NCBI GenBank assembly: GCA_007922195.1
Contig: ML682116.1
Location: 1,260,433 to 1,324,432 of the forward strand
DNA: 64,000 bases
Origin: Podocnemis expansa
Lineage: Eukaryota > Chordata > Testudines > Podocnemididae
Reading direction: 5' to 3'
Part shown: positions 23,646 through 33,290 of the stretch, piece after piece
Numbering within the stretch: position 1 is the stretch's first letter
Layout of the letters: every line of letters starts with the position of its first letter
Translations under genes and position numbers: made by a program
The notes under the pieces: generated by a model
What the model was told of the DNA's origin: nothing
The model's database searches: none
The model's input: the letters and a program-made list of their open reading frames with translations, nothing else

Positions 23646-26113
23646 TTGTTACATGCTTATATGGCATGTATGGTGTGGTATCTGAGTGCTGAATGAACGA
23701 TGTTAAGACCAGGTGAAAACAATCAACCTGCAAACAGCCACACATATTTTTGTTAATCCTTTCAAAAATTCTCTTACACACTTTTGCGTGAGCATCTCTC
23801 TAGGCAGAACAAATGAGATTTGTTCTTCTGCATCTAACCTATATACAAGATGATTCTATTAGCAATACTTTTCCTAATAATAGCAGTATATATGTACAAA
23901 GGCATCCTTAAATAAATAGTAATACTGCCACCCTTTTAGATGTAGAAAATGCTGAACTATTAATCTTGACTAAAATCAACACAAGTGTATACAAAAATAT
24001 TTCTCACAATTTATTTCCTTCATCACCAAAACCCACCAACAGCTATTGTTCAAAGTCTTAATACCTTAAGAACACAGGAAAACCCACAGAACTAATGCCT
24101 GACATCCCATTGACACAGTATATCTCAAGATGAGGATTACACGTAGGAAGAAGAAAGCTTTCAGAATTATGCCTTTAAATGGAAAAAAAAAATGCAATAG
24201 CCCTATAAACAATACTGCAAAGATGATAAAGATCCAGAGATGGGCCTACATCATAAAATACAAGGGTGAAATCCTAGCCTCACTTATATCAGTGGCAAAA
24301 TTCCTATCAGCTTCAGTGGAGCCAAAATTTCACCCCAAATGAGGACTCCAATTTGTATTTGTATTCACCCAAAGTCTGTGGGTATTTAGATAAGGATGTT
24401 GGTTCAACCCAGTATCACAGAAAGATAGAAGCCAACCACAAAATTCAACTGTAGAAGTCCTCCAGCATGAGAATTCATTCCTGACAAACGTATTGCTACA
24501 TTCAGAACTTTACTTGGCAATACAAAAGACTGACCTCAGTGGAGAACTTCTGATGTGAGTCTGATTCACCTATTTGCAGATCTATTAACTTTTGGCTACA
24601 TGTGGATAATAGTCACTCCAGTTTGGTCTTGAGTCCAGGGTCTCCCCCAATACTATCATGTTTTTGCAATATGAGATTCATTGCGGAGCATGCAAACTGA
24701 ACATGAAACTCAATATGAATACTGTATACAGCACGAATACTGAATATGATACAATCCAGCATGTACATTGAAATCTGTCTTAAGCTACCTCAGGTAGATA
24801 CCAGTCTCCTCGTGAAAATAATCTTTAACAGTTGAATATAGTTGCATTGGAAATAACTTGGAAATATTTTTAAATGAATGTTGAGGATGGGGTTGCCTAA
24901 CTGAGGTTGTAATAGTACAGTTTTCACTGTAAGCTAAACATATGTCATTGACCTCAGTTATTGGAGGATGTGCCTACAGTTTACCATCAATAGTAATAAA
25001 GCTCATGTCATTTCAAGTTATGGGAAGAGCCACACAATGTCATTCTTTTTGACTTCTTTCCTCCTGCTCTATGCCAGGATAAGAAATAATTTTGCTTTTC
25101 CTGCTCAACAGTCCAATGCTTCAGTACAAAAAGCCCTTCATGGAAGCCAATCTAAATGGCAAATCAGTAGAGAATAAGAAGATTTATTTTAGCCTCACTA
25201 CCCTGTCACAAGTTTTCAGTTTTAATAAAGTGAAGGAGGAAAAAAAAACTAAGGATTTGGGAAGTACTATAGCTCACCTATGTGAAAACTTCCTTTCCTG
25301 CCAGTGTTTTCTATCTCTGCTGACAGACATTAGAACATTCCTTTCATCTCCCTTCTCTTCTTGCAGTTTAACTTAGCCCCTTAAGGAGTATTTTCTTTCT
25401 CAAAGATAGATTATGTATTCCACGCAACATGAAAATTTACACACTTTTCGTTTTGCCATCTGCAAGGCTTTTCTATCTGTTTTTCTTTTTCTTTTCTTTT
25501 CTTTTTTTTAATTGAAACCAAATACCTTGTTTGCCTTTTCATTTTAGGCAGACAAAAGGGATTTACTTTTTTCTTGAAGGCTAAAATATAAAGGGATGTA
25601 TTTGCAGAAAAATTCATTTGAACTGTGGAAGCATACTGGACTATTTTCTACATAAATTCTAAATCTGGTGAGGCCCAAATGTGAGACACAATATGTGACA
25701 AGGACCAAAAATGAAGCATACTAAAAAAAAAAATTACTCGTGCAGGAAAATACAAAATGATATGGGTTTTCACTCCTCACAGAAAACTATTTTCTGTAAA
25801 CTCATTTAACTCCAGGATGTGCAAATTAAGAGAAAGCTTATTGGTCACATTCTTCCTAAAGCTATGCGTGCACAACTCAGTTGAAATTGATGGGAGTCAG
25901 CTGTGAGTAACAAAGGGATGGATTTGGCACTAAAAGTTTTTGCATCAGGAGATGACATAAAAATAAAATGGAAAGATGTTCTGCATGGAAGCAGCAAAAG
26001 GAAATTTCTGAGAAAGCAAGGTATAGGGAAGCAGCAAGATTTGCATGTTCACCATTGACCAAACTAATCCTACTGAAATCATTGAGAGTTTACTACTACT
26101 TCAGTGGAAGATG
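23646..26113. other. Intron-like sequence without recognised genes
   Basis: AT-rich with short chance frames. A decayed TTTTC/TTTCTT microsatellite lies at about 25480-25510. Weak similarity to old repeats near 24400-24540 was not strong enough to name. Confidence 0.5.
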
Positions 26114-26121
26114 ATTTAGAT

Positions 26122-26309
26122 CGGTGGTTTTCAAACCATGGGTTGTGTCCCAGTACTGAGTCACAGACTCTCAGTTACTAGGTTGTGGCGCTCCCTGCTG
26201 CCACCATCAAAATATCGGAATGCATTGCTGAAAGATGTAATTGTTGGGTAGTGGGCAAATATGACTTTTTTTCAACTGGGTCCTGAGGATAAAAGTTTGA
26301 AAACCACTG
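26122..26309. mobile_element. 188-bp hAT MITE, TSD ATTTAGAT
   Basis: Same family as 22547-22733: starts CGGTGGTTTTCAAACC, ends GTTTGAAAACCACTG, and shares the internal block GGAATGCATTGCT-AAAGATGTA. The 8-bp ATTTAGAT is present at 26114-26121 and 26310-26317 without mismatch. Confidence 0.92.
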
Positions 26310-26681
26310 ATTTAGATCAACTATGATAGCTTGTCCAGTCTCAGTTATGAAAAACATAAAGGGCCTCTTCACATTTCCTATAGTCCTCAGAAACTCCTTC
26401 GCAAGGAAGTAAGAACAACTAACCGGGCTTTTTCATTGCAGAGCCTGCTGAAGCAAAAAACCACCACAATTCAGTATAAGGAACACACCCTCCGCTCGCC
26501 TTTTTTTTGTTTTGTTTCATTTTTGTGCTTAGGTTTTACAATATGAAGTCCAAAAAGCGAAGTGGATGTAAGACTCACAGCAGACCTCAATTGCAAACTG
26601 ATTTGCATATTCATGTAGACAGTTTAACAGCAACGTTACTAACGGCAGGAGTTTGCAAACACTATCAAGTTCATTGCAATG
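26310..26681. other. Unassigned interval
   Basis: No feature recognised. Confidence 0.4.
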
Positions 26682-27064
26682 CATGTTGCCAAGTTCCAAA
26701 AGGGTAGCCATTTTAGTCTAGTTCTGCAAAACAAGCAAGGAGTCCTGTGGCACTTAAAGACTAACACATTTATTTATTGCATGAGCTTTCATAGGAGAAG
26801 ATCCCACTTCATTGGATGTTTTTCTCATTACAACAGGTGATTTGACCTCACCTTCCTTTATAGGCTGATTCCCAGTGTTTGAAGCTTAAGAACTGCTTTG
26901 ATTTGCTCTTACAATATGGCCTGACCCCATGCCTTACACCTCCCTGCATTTATTTTGCTCCCATTCTGTAAGTTCCCCCATCTTCAAAGCAGCTGACGAA
27001 GTGGGATTTTCTCCAAAAGCTCTGCAATAAACTTGTTAGTCTTTAAGTGCCTTGCTTGTTTTAT
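26682..27064 (+). mobile_element. PLE, inverted tail plus 3' non-coding region
   Basis: Starts with the reversed element end (TTGCCAAGTTCCAAAAGGGT) and a minus-orientation tail to about 26818. It then switches to the plus strand at TCATTACAACAGGTGATTTG and continues through the non-coding 3' region (TGTAAGTTCCCCCATCTTCA, GACGAAGTGGGATTTTC) to CTTTAAGTGCCTTGCTTG. It ends about 90 bp from the donor side of the SUGCT exon. A near-repeat TATCAAGTTCATT / TATCAAATTCATT flanks it loosely. Confidence 0.85.
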
Positions 27065-27153
27065 CAAATTCATTCAAAAGACTGAAGTGCTATGACACGT
27101 CACTTCACTTTTATAAAAAGTTCTATTTGGGGAAAAAATGTAAATATTCCAAC

Positions 27154-27217
27154 CTGGAACAGCTATCTTTCCGACTGTTGGATGATCCATTTCCATGATA
27201 AGTCCATTGTGCAGCAC
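27154..27217 (-). CDS. SUGCT: Internal coding exon of SUGCT (succinyl-CoA:glutarate CoA-transferase)
   Basis: Read on the minus strand, a 64-nt open segment translates to 21 codons plus one base, beginning [13 protein letters not shown] and ending TVGKIAVP. From memory this matches the C-terminal part of vertebrate SUGCT, where [26 protein letters not shown] is found. It is preceded by a pyrimidine-rich acceptor (TGTGCTTTCTTAG) with a branch-point-like GGACTAATTAT about 40 nt upstream, and followed by the donor CAG/GTTGGA. Start phase is 0 and end phase is 1; the split codon would give the expected Gly of VPGP. SUGCT is a mitochondrial class III CoA-transferase that moves CoA from succinyl-CoA to glutarate; its loss in people causes glutaric aciduria type III. 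The exon lies between PLE 26682-27064 and unique intron. I found no neighbouring SUGCT exon in the window, which fits the very large introns of this gene. Confidence 0.85.
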
Positions 27218-28279
27218 CTAAGAAAGCACATACATAAACCATGAATATAATTAGTCCATAGGCTCAAGAGGAAAATAGGCAACATCAGTACAGTCGCTGT
27301 CACAAAAATAAATTATGAAAAATATTTATTCAGTAATTAAAAATTTCAATTAGCTTCAGGCCAAAATTGTCAAAACCTTAATGTTAAATACCTGAAACAT
27401 AGGTATCTAAATAAGTGCTTAAATATGGCCATTAGTGTCTGATATTAAATAGTTAGCATTGAAAATGCTGACTTTTTTTCTTTCAGTTCACTTTCCCAGT
27501 TGTAATTTTATTGGGAATCACTAGAACGTTTTATGACCGCTTTCTTACTGAATGCACTGTCATTTAGATCTTGGTTCCAGGTGTACACGTTTAAGTCAGA
27601 GTACATGTGCTCCCACTATCTTTCATTTTTAAACAGTTATGACAATGATTGTCCCTTTCCTGTGTTTACGTTGCACCCATCACAATGGGGTCTAGCCTTT
27701 GAGTATTACCAAACGATAATTGTTTATTGCTCATAATAAATAATGATAGACAGGGACTGGACAGGAAGAAGACAAAAGCCTTGACTCTGCCCCAGTATAC
27801 CAGCCAGCAGGACTAAATCTGCACAGAATAGTAATTTGACATGATGAGCTATGGATTTAGTAGGTGGATCTGCATATTCTCAGATTCACCGGCATTCCTC
27901 TCAAAACACACTTCATAGACTGTGGATGAAACCTCCAGTAAACACATTTTTAGACAGTATAGATACTAAGTGGTTTCACACATCCATGATTTTTTTAAGT
28001 TTGAAAGCAATTAATTTCAAATAAGGTATATAAATTTTATAAAAGAGACCAGTAAATAGCACCACATTTTTAACTCTTCATCTTTCATATAGATATTAAC
28101 AACCTATAGGTAACATATACTCTCCTGATTTCTCTGTCATTATTCAACTGCTCTTGTTCTGCTATTATCCTGTAAGAGGGAAAAATGGATAATCCACATT
28201 TTGGGGTGTGGGTGTGGTCTGTGTTTGCTTTAAAAAGGAGCATATGACATAGTTGTGCAAGGAGTATATCTTCAGTGGA
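27218..28279 (-). other. SUGCT: Intron sequence 5' of the SUGCT exon (gene orientation)
   Basis: Starts with the acceptor and branch-point region of the exon at 27154-27217. The remainder is AT-rich and shows no repeat I recognise apart from a weak old repeat around 27350-27460. If the exon call is right, this intron continues to the right end of the window and is at least 36.8 kb long. Confidence 0.6.
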
Positions 28280-29528
28280 CCGGTTACATAGGGGTAGCCA
28301 TCTTAGTCTAGTTCAGCAAAACAAACAAGCAGTCCTGTGGCACTTTTAAAGACTAAGAAATTTATTTATCGCTTGCGCTTTTGCAGGAGAAAATCCCACT
28401 TTGTCAAAAGCTTGAAGATGCTTCAAGCATTTGACAAAGTGGAAGCATGGCCCTCCGTAGAAGCACACAAGGAGAGAAGGCCCAGACACTGCTGGGAGAA
28501 GTTGGGTGCTAGCTGTCCATCAAGCCAGAAGTTAAGGGGACAGGAAGTATAAAAGGAAGGCCTGCAGTCTCATTTCAAGCCAAACTCTCAGAGAGGCAGG
28601 ACATCTCTTCCCTGACTCTGGGACCAGTACCCTGCAGAGGAACTGCCTGGGGTCTGGGAGCCGGTTCCCAAATACAACTCAGTGCCCAGCCCCTACCACA
28701 GGGAATGACTAGATACCAGCTGCTGCGAAGAGGCCCCTCAAACTGGCAGCACAGAGGAAGGACCGCCTGGCGTCCAGAGGCACCTCTGGAACCAGTTAAG
28801 CCCAGAGGGCCCAGTAGTCCTGTCTGACAGCATGTTCTTGGAAGATCTGCCTACCACAGATGACCCAGAGGAGACTCCAATGGGCTGCAAACTGGAGGAG
28901 CTGCCCCTTGATGATGGCCCTGACAAGCTGCTGGACTGCCACCCCGAGACGACATGGAGGGGTTCTGCAACCTGCCCCTGGGAGACTACCCAGCCAAGGC
29001 TGAGCAGATATCATTGGGAGAGATGGCAGGAAGAGCTACATCCCAGGCACTCCAACCTGTGCCTGATGTGAGGGTCAGTGTGTTGCAGATGGAACCCCGC
29101 TGACCCCCCTTCCGGCCGATTCAGCAGCCCTGACTAGGGCCCTGGTCGAGGACACAGTGGATACAGGTGGGACTGCTTCCTCCTCCTCTCCCCTCCTCCT
29201 GAGCAGCTGGCCTGATCCCCAGAGCAGTGGAATCACCTGATCCCTGTAACTGCTTGCTCCCCTAAACCCAGAGATGTTGTTTGCTTGGTGGCCCTGCCCA
29301 AGGGACCAGAGATTCTTTGTTTGCATGGTGGCCCTGCCCGAGGGGCCAGAGACTCTTTATTGACCTGACCTGTAGGGGCAGGCTGTACAGAAAAGAGAGG
29401 GGACTTTGCACCTGCCCTGGTAAGGGCTGGGCACCCCATGCCCCCCACATGGGATTTTTATCCCATGAAAGCTCATGCAATAAGTAAATCTGTTAGTCTT
29501 TAAAAGTGCCACAGGAGTCCTTGTTTGT
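28280..29528. mobile_element. PLE inverted-tail insertion, TSD TTCAGTGGA, with GC-rich block inside
   Basis: Left arm 28280-28442 is a minus-orientation tail folding back at 28400-28442 (TTGTCAAAAGCTTGAAG against CTTCAAGCATTTGACAA). The right arm, 29450-29528, is the plus tail (TCCCATGAAAGCTCATGCAA, GCCACAGGAGTCCTTG). The 9-bp TTCAGTGGA lies at 28271-28279 and 29529-29537. The two arms are separated by the unrelated block 28443-29449, which interrupts the tail sequence between AAGTGG and GATTTT. Confidence 0.8.
28443..29449 (+). mobile_element. 1-kb GC-rich block, LTR-like, inside the PLE
   Basis: Markedly richer in G and C than its surroundings. It has a TATAAAAGG box at 28548-28556 and two tandem 40-bp units built on GGTGGCCCTGCCC-AGGG (29287 and 29327). 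It reads through without a long meaningful frame. The TATA box and the size would suit a solo LTR or the 5' part of an LTR element, but I see neither TG/CA ends nor a target duplication. It could also be host sequence picked up by the PLE. It does not resemble the gypsy relic at 30384. Confidence 0.4.
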
Positions 29529-29537
29529 TTCAGTGGA

Positions 29538-29900
29538 GCTGTCATCAATCACAAAGAGAATTTTTGTTTTTCCTTTTTATTTTTAATCAAGAGACAAATA
29601 TACAATTAATAGTAACCTAAAATGTTGATTTGTTTTTTCCTAATTCCAAAACCCAGGAAGCTACTCATCTATATTTTTCTATCATTCTAACACTGGCATG
29701 TTAATGACATATCAGAACTAGTAAAATCATTTATTTCATTAATAAAGTCTAAATATAGATAAGTTCCTGTCAGTCTACTTTTAAATGTCTAATGTAATGA
29801 TCAGTCTGGCAGTAGATTATATTGCTGGGTGGTGATAGAGAATTATGATATTTAATTTTAACACAGGGGATGTTTAGGAAATTCTCATTGCTAAACTATG
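29538..29900. other. Unassigned interval
   Basis: AT-rich, no feature seen. Confidence 0.4.
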
Positions 29901-29902
29901 TG

Positions 29903-29993
29903 CACCTTGCATCTGGTGAAGTGGGTTGCAGTCCACGAATGCTTATCCCCAAAGAAAAGTGTTAGTCTTTAAGGTGCCACAGGACTTTCATTG
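29903..29993 (+). mobile_element. PLE tail of a different subfamily
   Basis: GCATCTGGTGAAGTGGGTTG, CAGTCCACGAATGCTTATCC and GTCTTTAAGGTGCCACAGGA mark a plus-strand PLE 3' tail. It differs from all other tails here by the GTTGCAGTCCACGAATGC stretch and by AAGGTGCC instead of AAGTGCC. Confidence 0.7.
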
Positions 29994-30383
29994 TCATTGC
30001 TAAACAAGTAGTGATAAAAACAAGTTATGCCATCTTTTTCTCATATTGGGAGGTTACTCTGTTTAGCTGGCAGCTGGAAGTGCAAAGTATAGTTCTTGAA
30101 TGACATCAGGGAAAGAAAGGTAGTTAGCTAACCGGTAATATTCTTGAAAGTTCAGCCTCTTTTATTCTTAATCTTAATAAGGAAGTTTTTCTTGATCCAT
30201 GTTGGTACTGTTAATTTTGTTTTTTGTTTCTACAGTCTGCTGCTTATAACACTTTGCAGAATTTTTATCTTTGTGGATTAAAATGCCATTTACCCTTTTT
30301 TGCACTTAAATGAGTAATAAAACCTTTTTTCCTTGCATATATTGACTCATCATCAATCTCTCTAATTTGTTCCTGGTTACAGA
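29994..30383. other. Unassigned interval
   Basis: AT-rich, no feature seen. Confidence 0.4.
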
Positions 30384-33290
30384 GAAGATTCCCAAGTTGC
30401 TGGATCGCTTGTGGGCTGCTTGTATATTCACTAAGCTGGACCTCCACGGATGGGAGGCATATGACCTCATGTGAATCAGGGAAGGAAAAGAGTGGAAGTC
30501 TGCTTTCCAAACCCACTATGGCCACTGCAACGACTCATAATGCTTTTCAGGTTGATCAACTCCCTGACCACTTACCAACATTTTATAAATGCTGTGTTCC
30601 AAGACATACTGGACCAAAATGTAGCAATGTACCTAGATCTAGTAGTTTAGCCACAGATTTTCTCTGACTACTTTGAACAGCATACTGCTCATGTCCTAGC
30701 ATTTACAGCTGCATGACTTTTACACCAAGCTCAAGAAGTGTGCCTTCAATCAGGCCTCAGCAGACCTTCTGAGCTTCAGCTTATCCTCAAAAGGGATCCA
30801 GATGGACCCACACAAGACCCAAAGTGTCCAAGATGGGCTGACTCCCCACACAGTATGTGATGTGCAACACTTCCTGAGATTTGCCCATTTTAATCAGTGA
30901 TTTAGCCTCTACTTTTCAGAACAAATTGAGCCCCTCATTGTTCTTAGCTGGAAGATGCCCAATTCCATTGGTTTCCCTATGTCCAGCATACTTGCAATCA
31001 TCTGAAGCTTGTCTCTTTTATAACACCCATATTGGCTCACCTTGCTGGCTTGTCACACAAGCCTTCATTGTAGAAGCTGATGCCCCCAGTGCAGAAATCA
31101 GGGCTGCTCTCACTCAGTGACTCGGTCCCAAATGGATTGTATACCCCTGTGCTTATTACTCAAGGAAGCTCAACCCCACAAAACAAACAATGAAGTACTT
31201 GATAATGAACACCTGGCAATAAAAACTATCTTTGCAAAATGGTGTCACTACCAGGAAGGAGCTCACCACCAGTCCAGATATTCACTGACTGTTTAAGTCT
31301 GTAATTATTTATTTATGACAAAAGCCTTAAATCAATGGCAGGTTCAGTGGGCCCTATTTTTCTAATAATTTAATTTTATTATCAGCTATTGCCACAGCTT
31401 GAAAAATGCACTGAAGGATGCACTGTCTTGAAGATTCACTATCAGCACACAATGCTCCATCCAGGAACCAACCCCCATTCTCACATCCCATAGTATTCTC
31501 AATGCAGCTCATCACCAGATATGCTCAGATCGATACGCTCTACCTCTGCATCAGGAATTATGGCTGACAAATGAGGTATTATCTACAAGCAGCTGCATGA
31601 CTCACAGGAAGGGATCACGTATGTATTTGGTAGTCGTACAATTATGCCATGATTTTCCCCTTGCAGGACATTTGCGGCTCTTTAAGATACAACAATAAAT
31701 GTCCTTCTCCTTTTGCTGGCCTCAGATGTGCTTGACGATGTGTTCATTCATTGCTTCCTGCAAGATGTGTGTGCATACCAAGATTCCACACCACAAGCCC
31801 TGCAACCTCCTCTAGGCCTTGGACACCCATCTTGACCGTGGGCAGCCTTCACCATAAACTATATTCCAGAATTGCCCGAGTCTAACAATTTTACAACAAT
31901 TTTGATTGTAGTGGACCGCTTCATCCCTTGTGCAGGCCTGCCCTCTGCTGAAGAGACAGCCCAGCTATGGAATAGCTATATAGACAGCCTGCTCAACCTT
32001 CCAAAATGCATCACCTCCAACTGGGCATCTCAGTACACAGCCTGGTTCTAGCATAAGGCTCTATGCCTGCTGGGAATCTACACATCTTTCCTCTACTTAG
32101 CCATGCATCTATAACAGTCAAATGGAAAGGACCTATCAATTTCTTCAGCAATATCTGCACTGCTACATCAATTGTCTTCACTTTTCCTCTATGCAGAATT
32201 TGCCTACAACAGACTATGCATCTACTGCAAAAAGCCCTCTCCACCTTTTTTTTTTTTAAACCAGCCATGGGTATCAGCCCAGATTCCTCCCACAATTACT
32301 CATATCTTCTCACAACACTCTCAAACCTGATACAGCAGATTTAACAGAAGGGGTTAAAGTAAGCTGGAATGGCCCAGAATGCCATTCTGGGGTCCACTAT
32401 TTTTAGGGGATCAGTGTTCCAGGCCCCTTAAAAATAGAAAATCATACCAGAATGCTGTGTTCTGGGGCCCACCATGGAAAAATAGCTGGGCCCGGAACAC
32501 AGAGTTCCAGTTTATTTTCTATCTCTAAGGGTCCGAACACATGGGCAGGCTGCAGAGTCTCCTGGCCCAGAGTGGCTGCCCGTAAGTATGGGGGCAGCCT
32601 GGCTCGCACTGGGAGAGGGGGGAGTATTGGGAGTGCCTGAGGTGGGGGTGGGTCTGGGGGTGGATTCTGGGGGTGGATATTGGGGGCTCGGGTGGATTTT
32701 GGAGACAGAGGAATGGATATTGGAGGCAGTATCTGGCGTGCCTGAAGGGGTCCTGAACGTGCAGGAGGGGGGCCTGGAGGTGTGGAAGGGGGGCCTACCC
32801 ATGGAGGAGTGGAGCCCACCCATGTGGGAAGGGGGCCCACCTGATTAGGAGCATTCTGGGACCCACCAAATTATACTTTAACCCCTGTTTAATGGCCAAG
32901 GCAAAAGTGAAAGGACACCTGGTAAAAGCAATATAAATGGCATGAAGACCAGCATCAACAGCAAGGCCCCGCTTACCTTAGGGGACAAAACATCTAGATC
33001 TCCACGCAGCATCTCCACACAAACAGACCTGCTCACCAACTGGAATTCTGACTACTTGGCCTTTTCAAAAGCCTGTGGCAGGTTAATTCAGTTGTTTTAG
33101 AACTACAAGAACCCTACTCTCTTAGGTTTACCTGATAGTTTCATGTATCATTTCTGAAATCCTGGCAAAAAAAATATTTTCCTTCACAGGCCCAGTCTCC
33201 TTCTCCCTGGGTACAGATCCAGGACCATGAAGAATATGTAGTTCACAGAAGAACCTAGAGCCTAAACAGAAATGTGGAAGTCTTTGCTAC
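30384..33290 (+). mobile_element. Ty3/gypsy (chromovirus-like) pol relic
   Basis: Reads as a heavily decayed gypsy pol on the plus strand. RT is at about 30384-30850: FTKLDLHGWEAYDL, EGKEWKSAFQTHYGH, then YLDL at 30630-30641 where YLDD is expected. RNase H is at about 31050-31330: FIVEADAPSAEI, GPKWIVYPCAYYSRKLNPTK. Integrase is at about 31540-32340: LPESNNFTTILIVVDR, GLPSAEETAQLW, EFAYNR, with two catalytic Asp positions replaced by Asn. After the nested element, 32893-33250 continues into the end of integrase. Stops are everywhere. No LTR is certain, but 33490-33800 may hold part of the 3' end. Confidence 0.88.
32345..32887. mobile_element. 543-bp element with CAG/CTG ends nested in gypsy, flanked by TTTAA
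   Basis: Left end CAGAAGGGGTTAAAGTAAGC; right end, as reverse complement, CAGGGGTTAAAGTATAATTT. TTTAA directly flanks both sides (32340-32344 and 32888-32892), and the gypsy coding trace resumes on the far side. The core is GC-rich with a G-rich minisatellite-like stretch (GGGGGTGGATTCTGG units, 32639-32725) and a GGCCCAGAATGCCATTCTGGG palindrome region near the left end. The superfamily is not clear: CAG/CTG ends suit hAT, but the duplication seen is 5 bp. Confidence 0.75.

Noticed and set aside
28548..28556. TATAAAAGG as a host gene promoter
   Set aside because: It sits in a foreign GC-rich block inside a PLE with no open reading frame downstream that I can support.
32442..32848. 132-codon Pro-rich minus frame
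   Set aside because: Produced by the G-rich tandem part of the 543-bp nested element.
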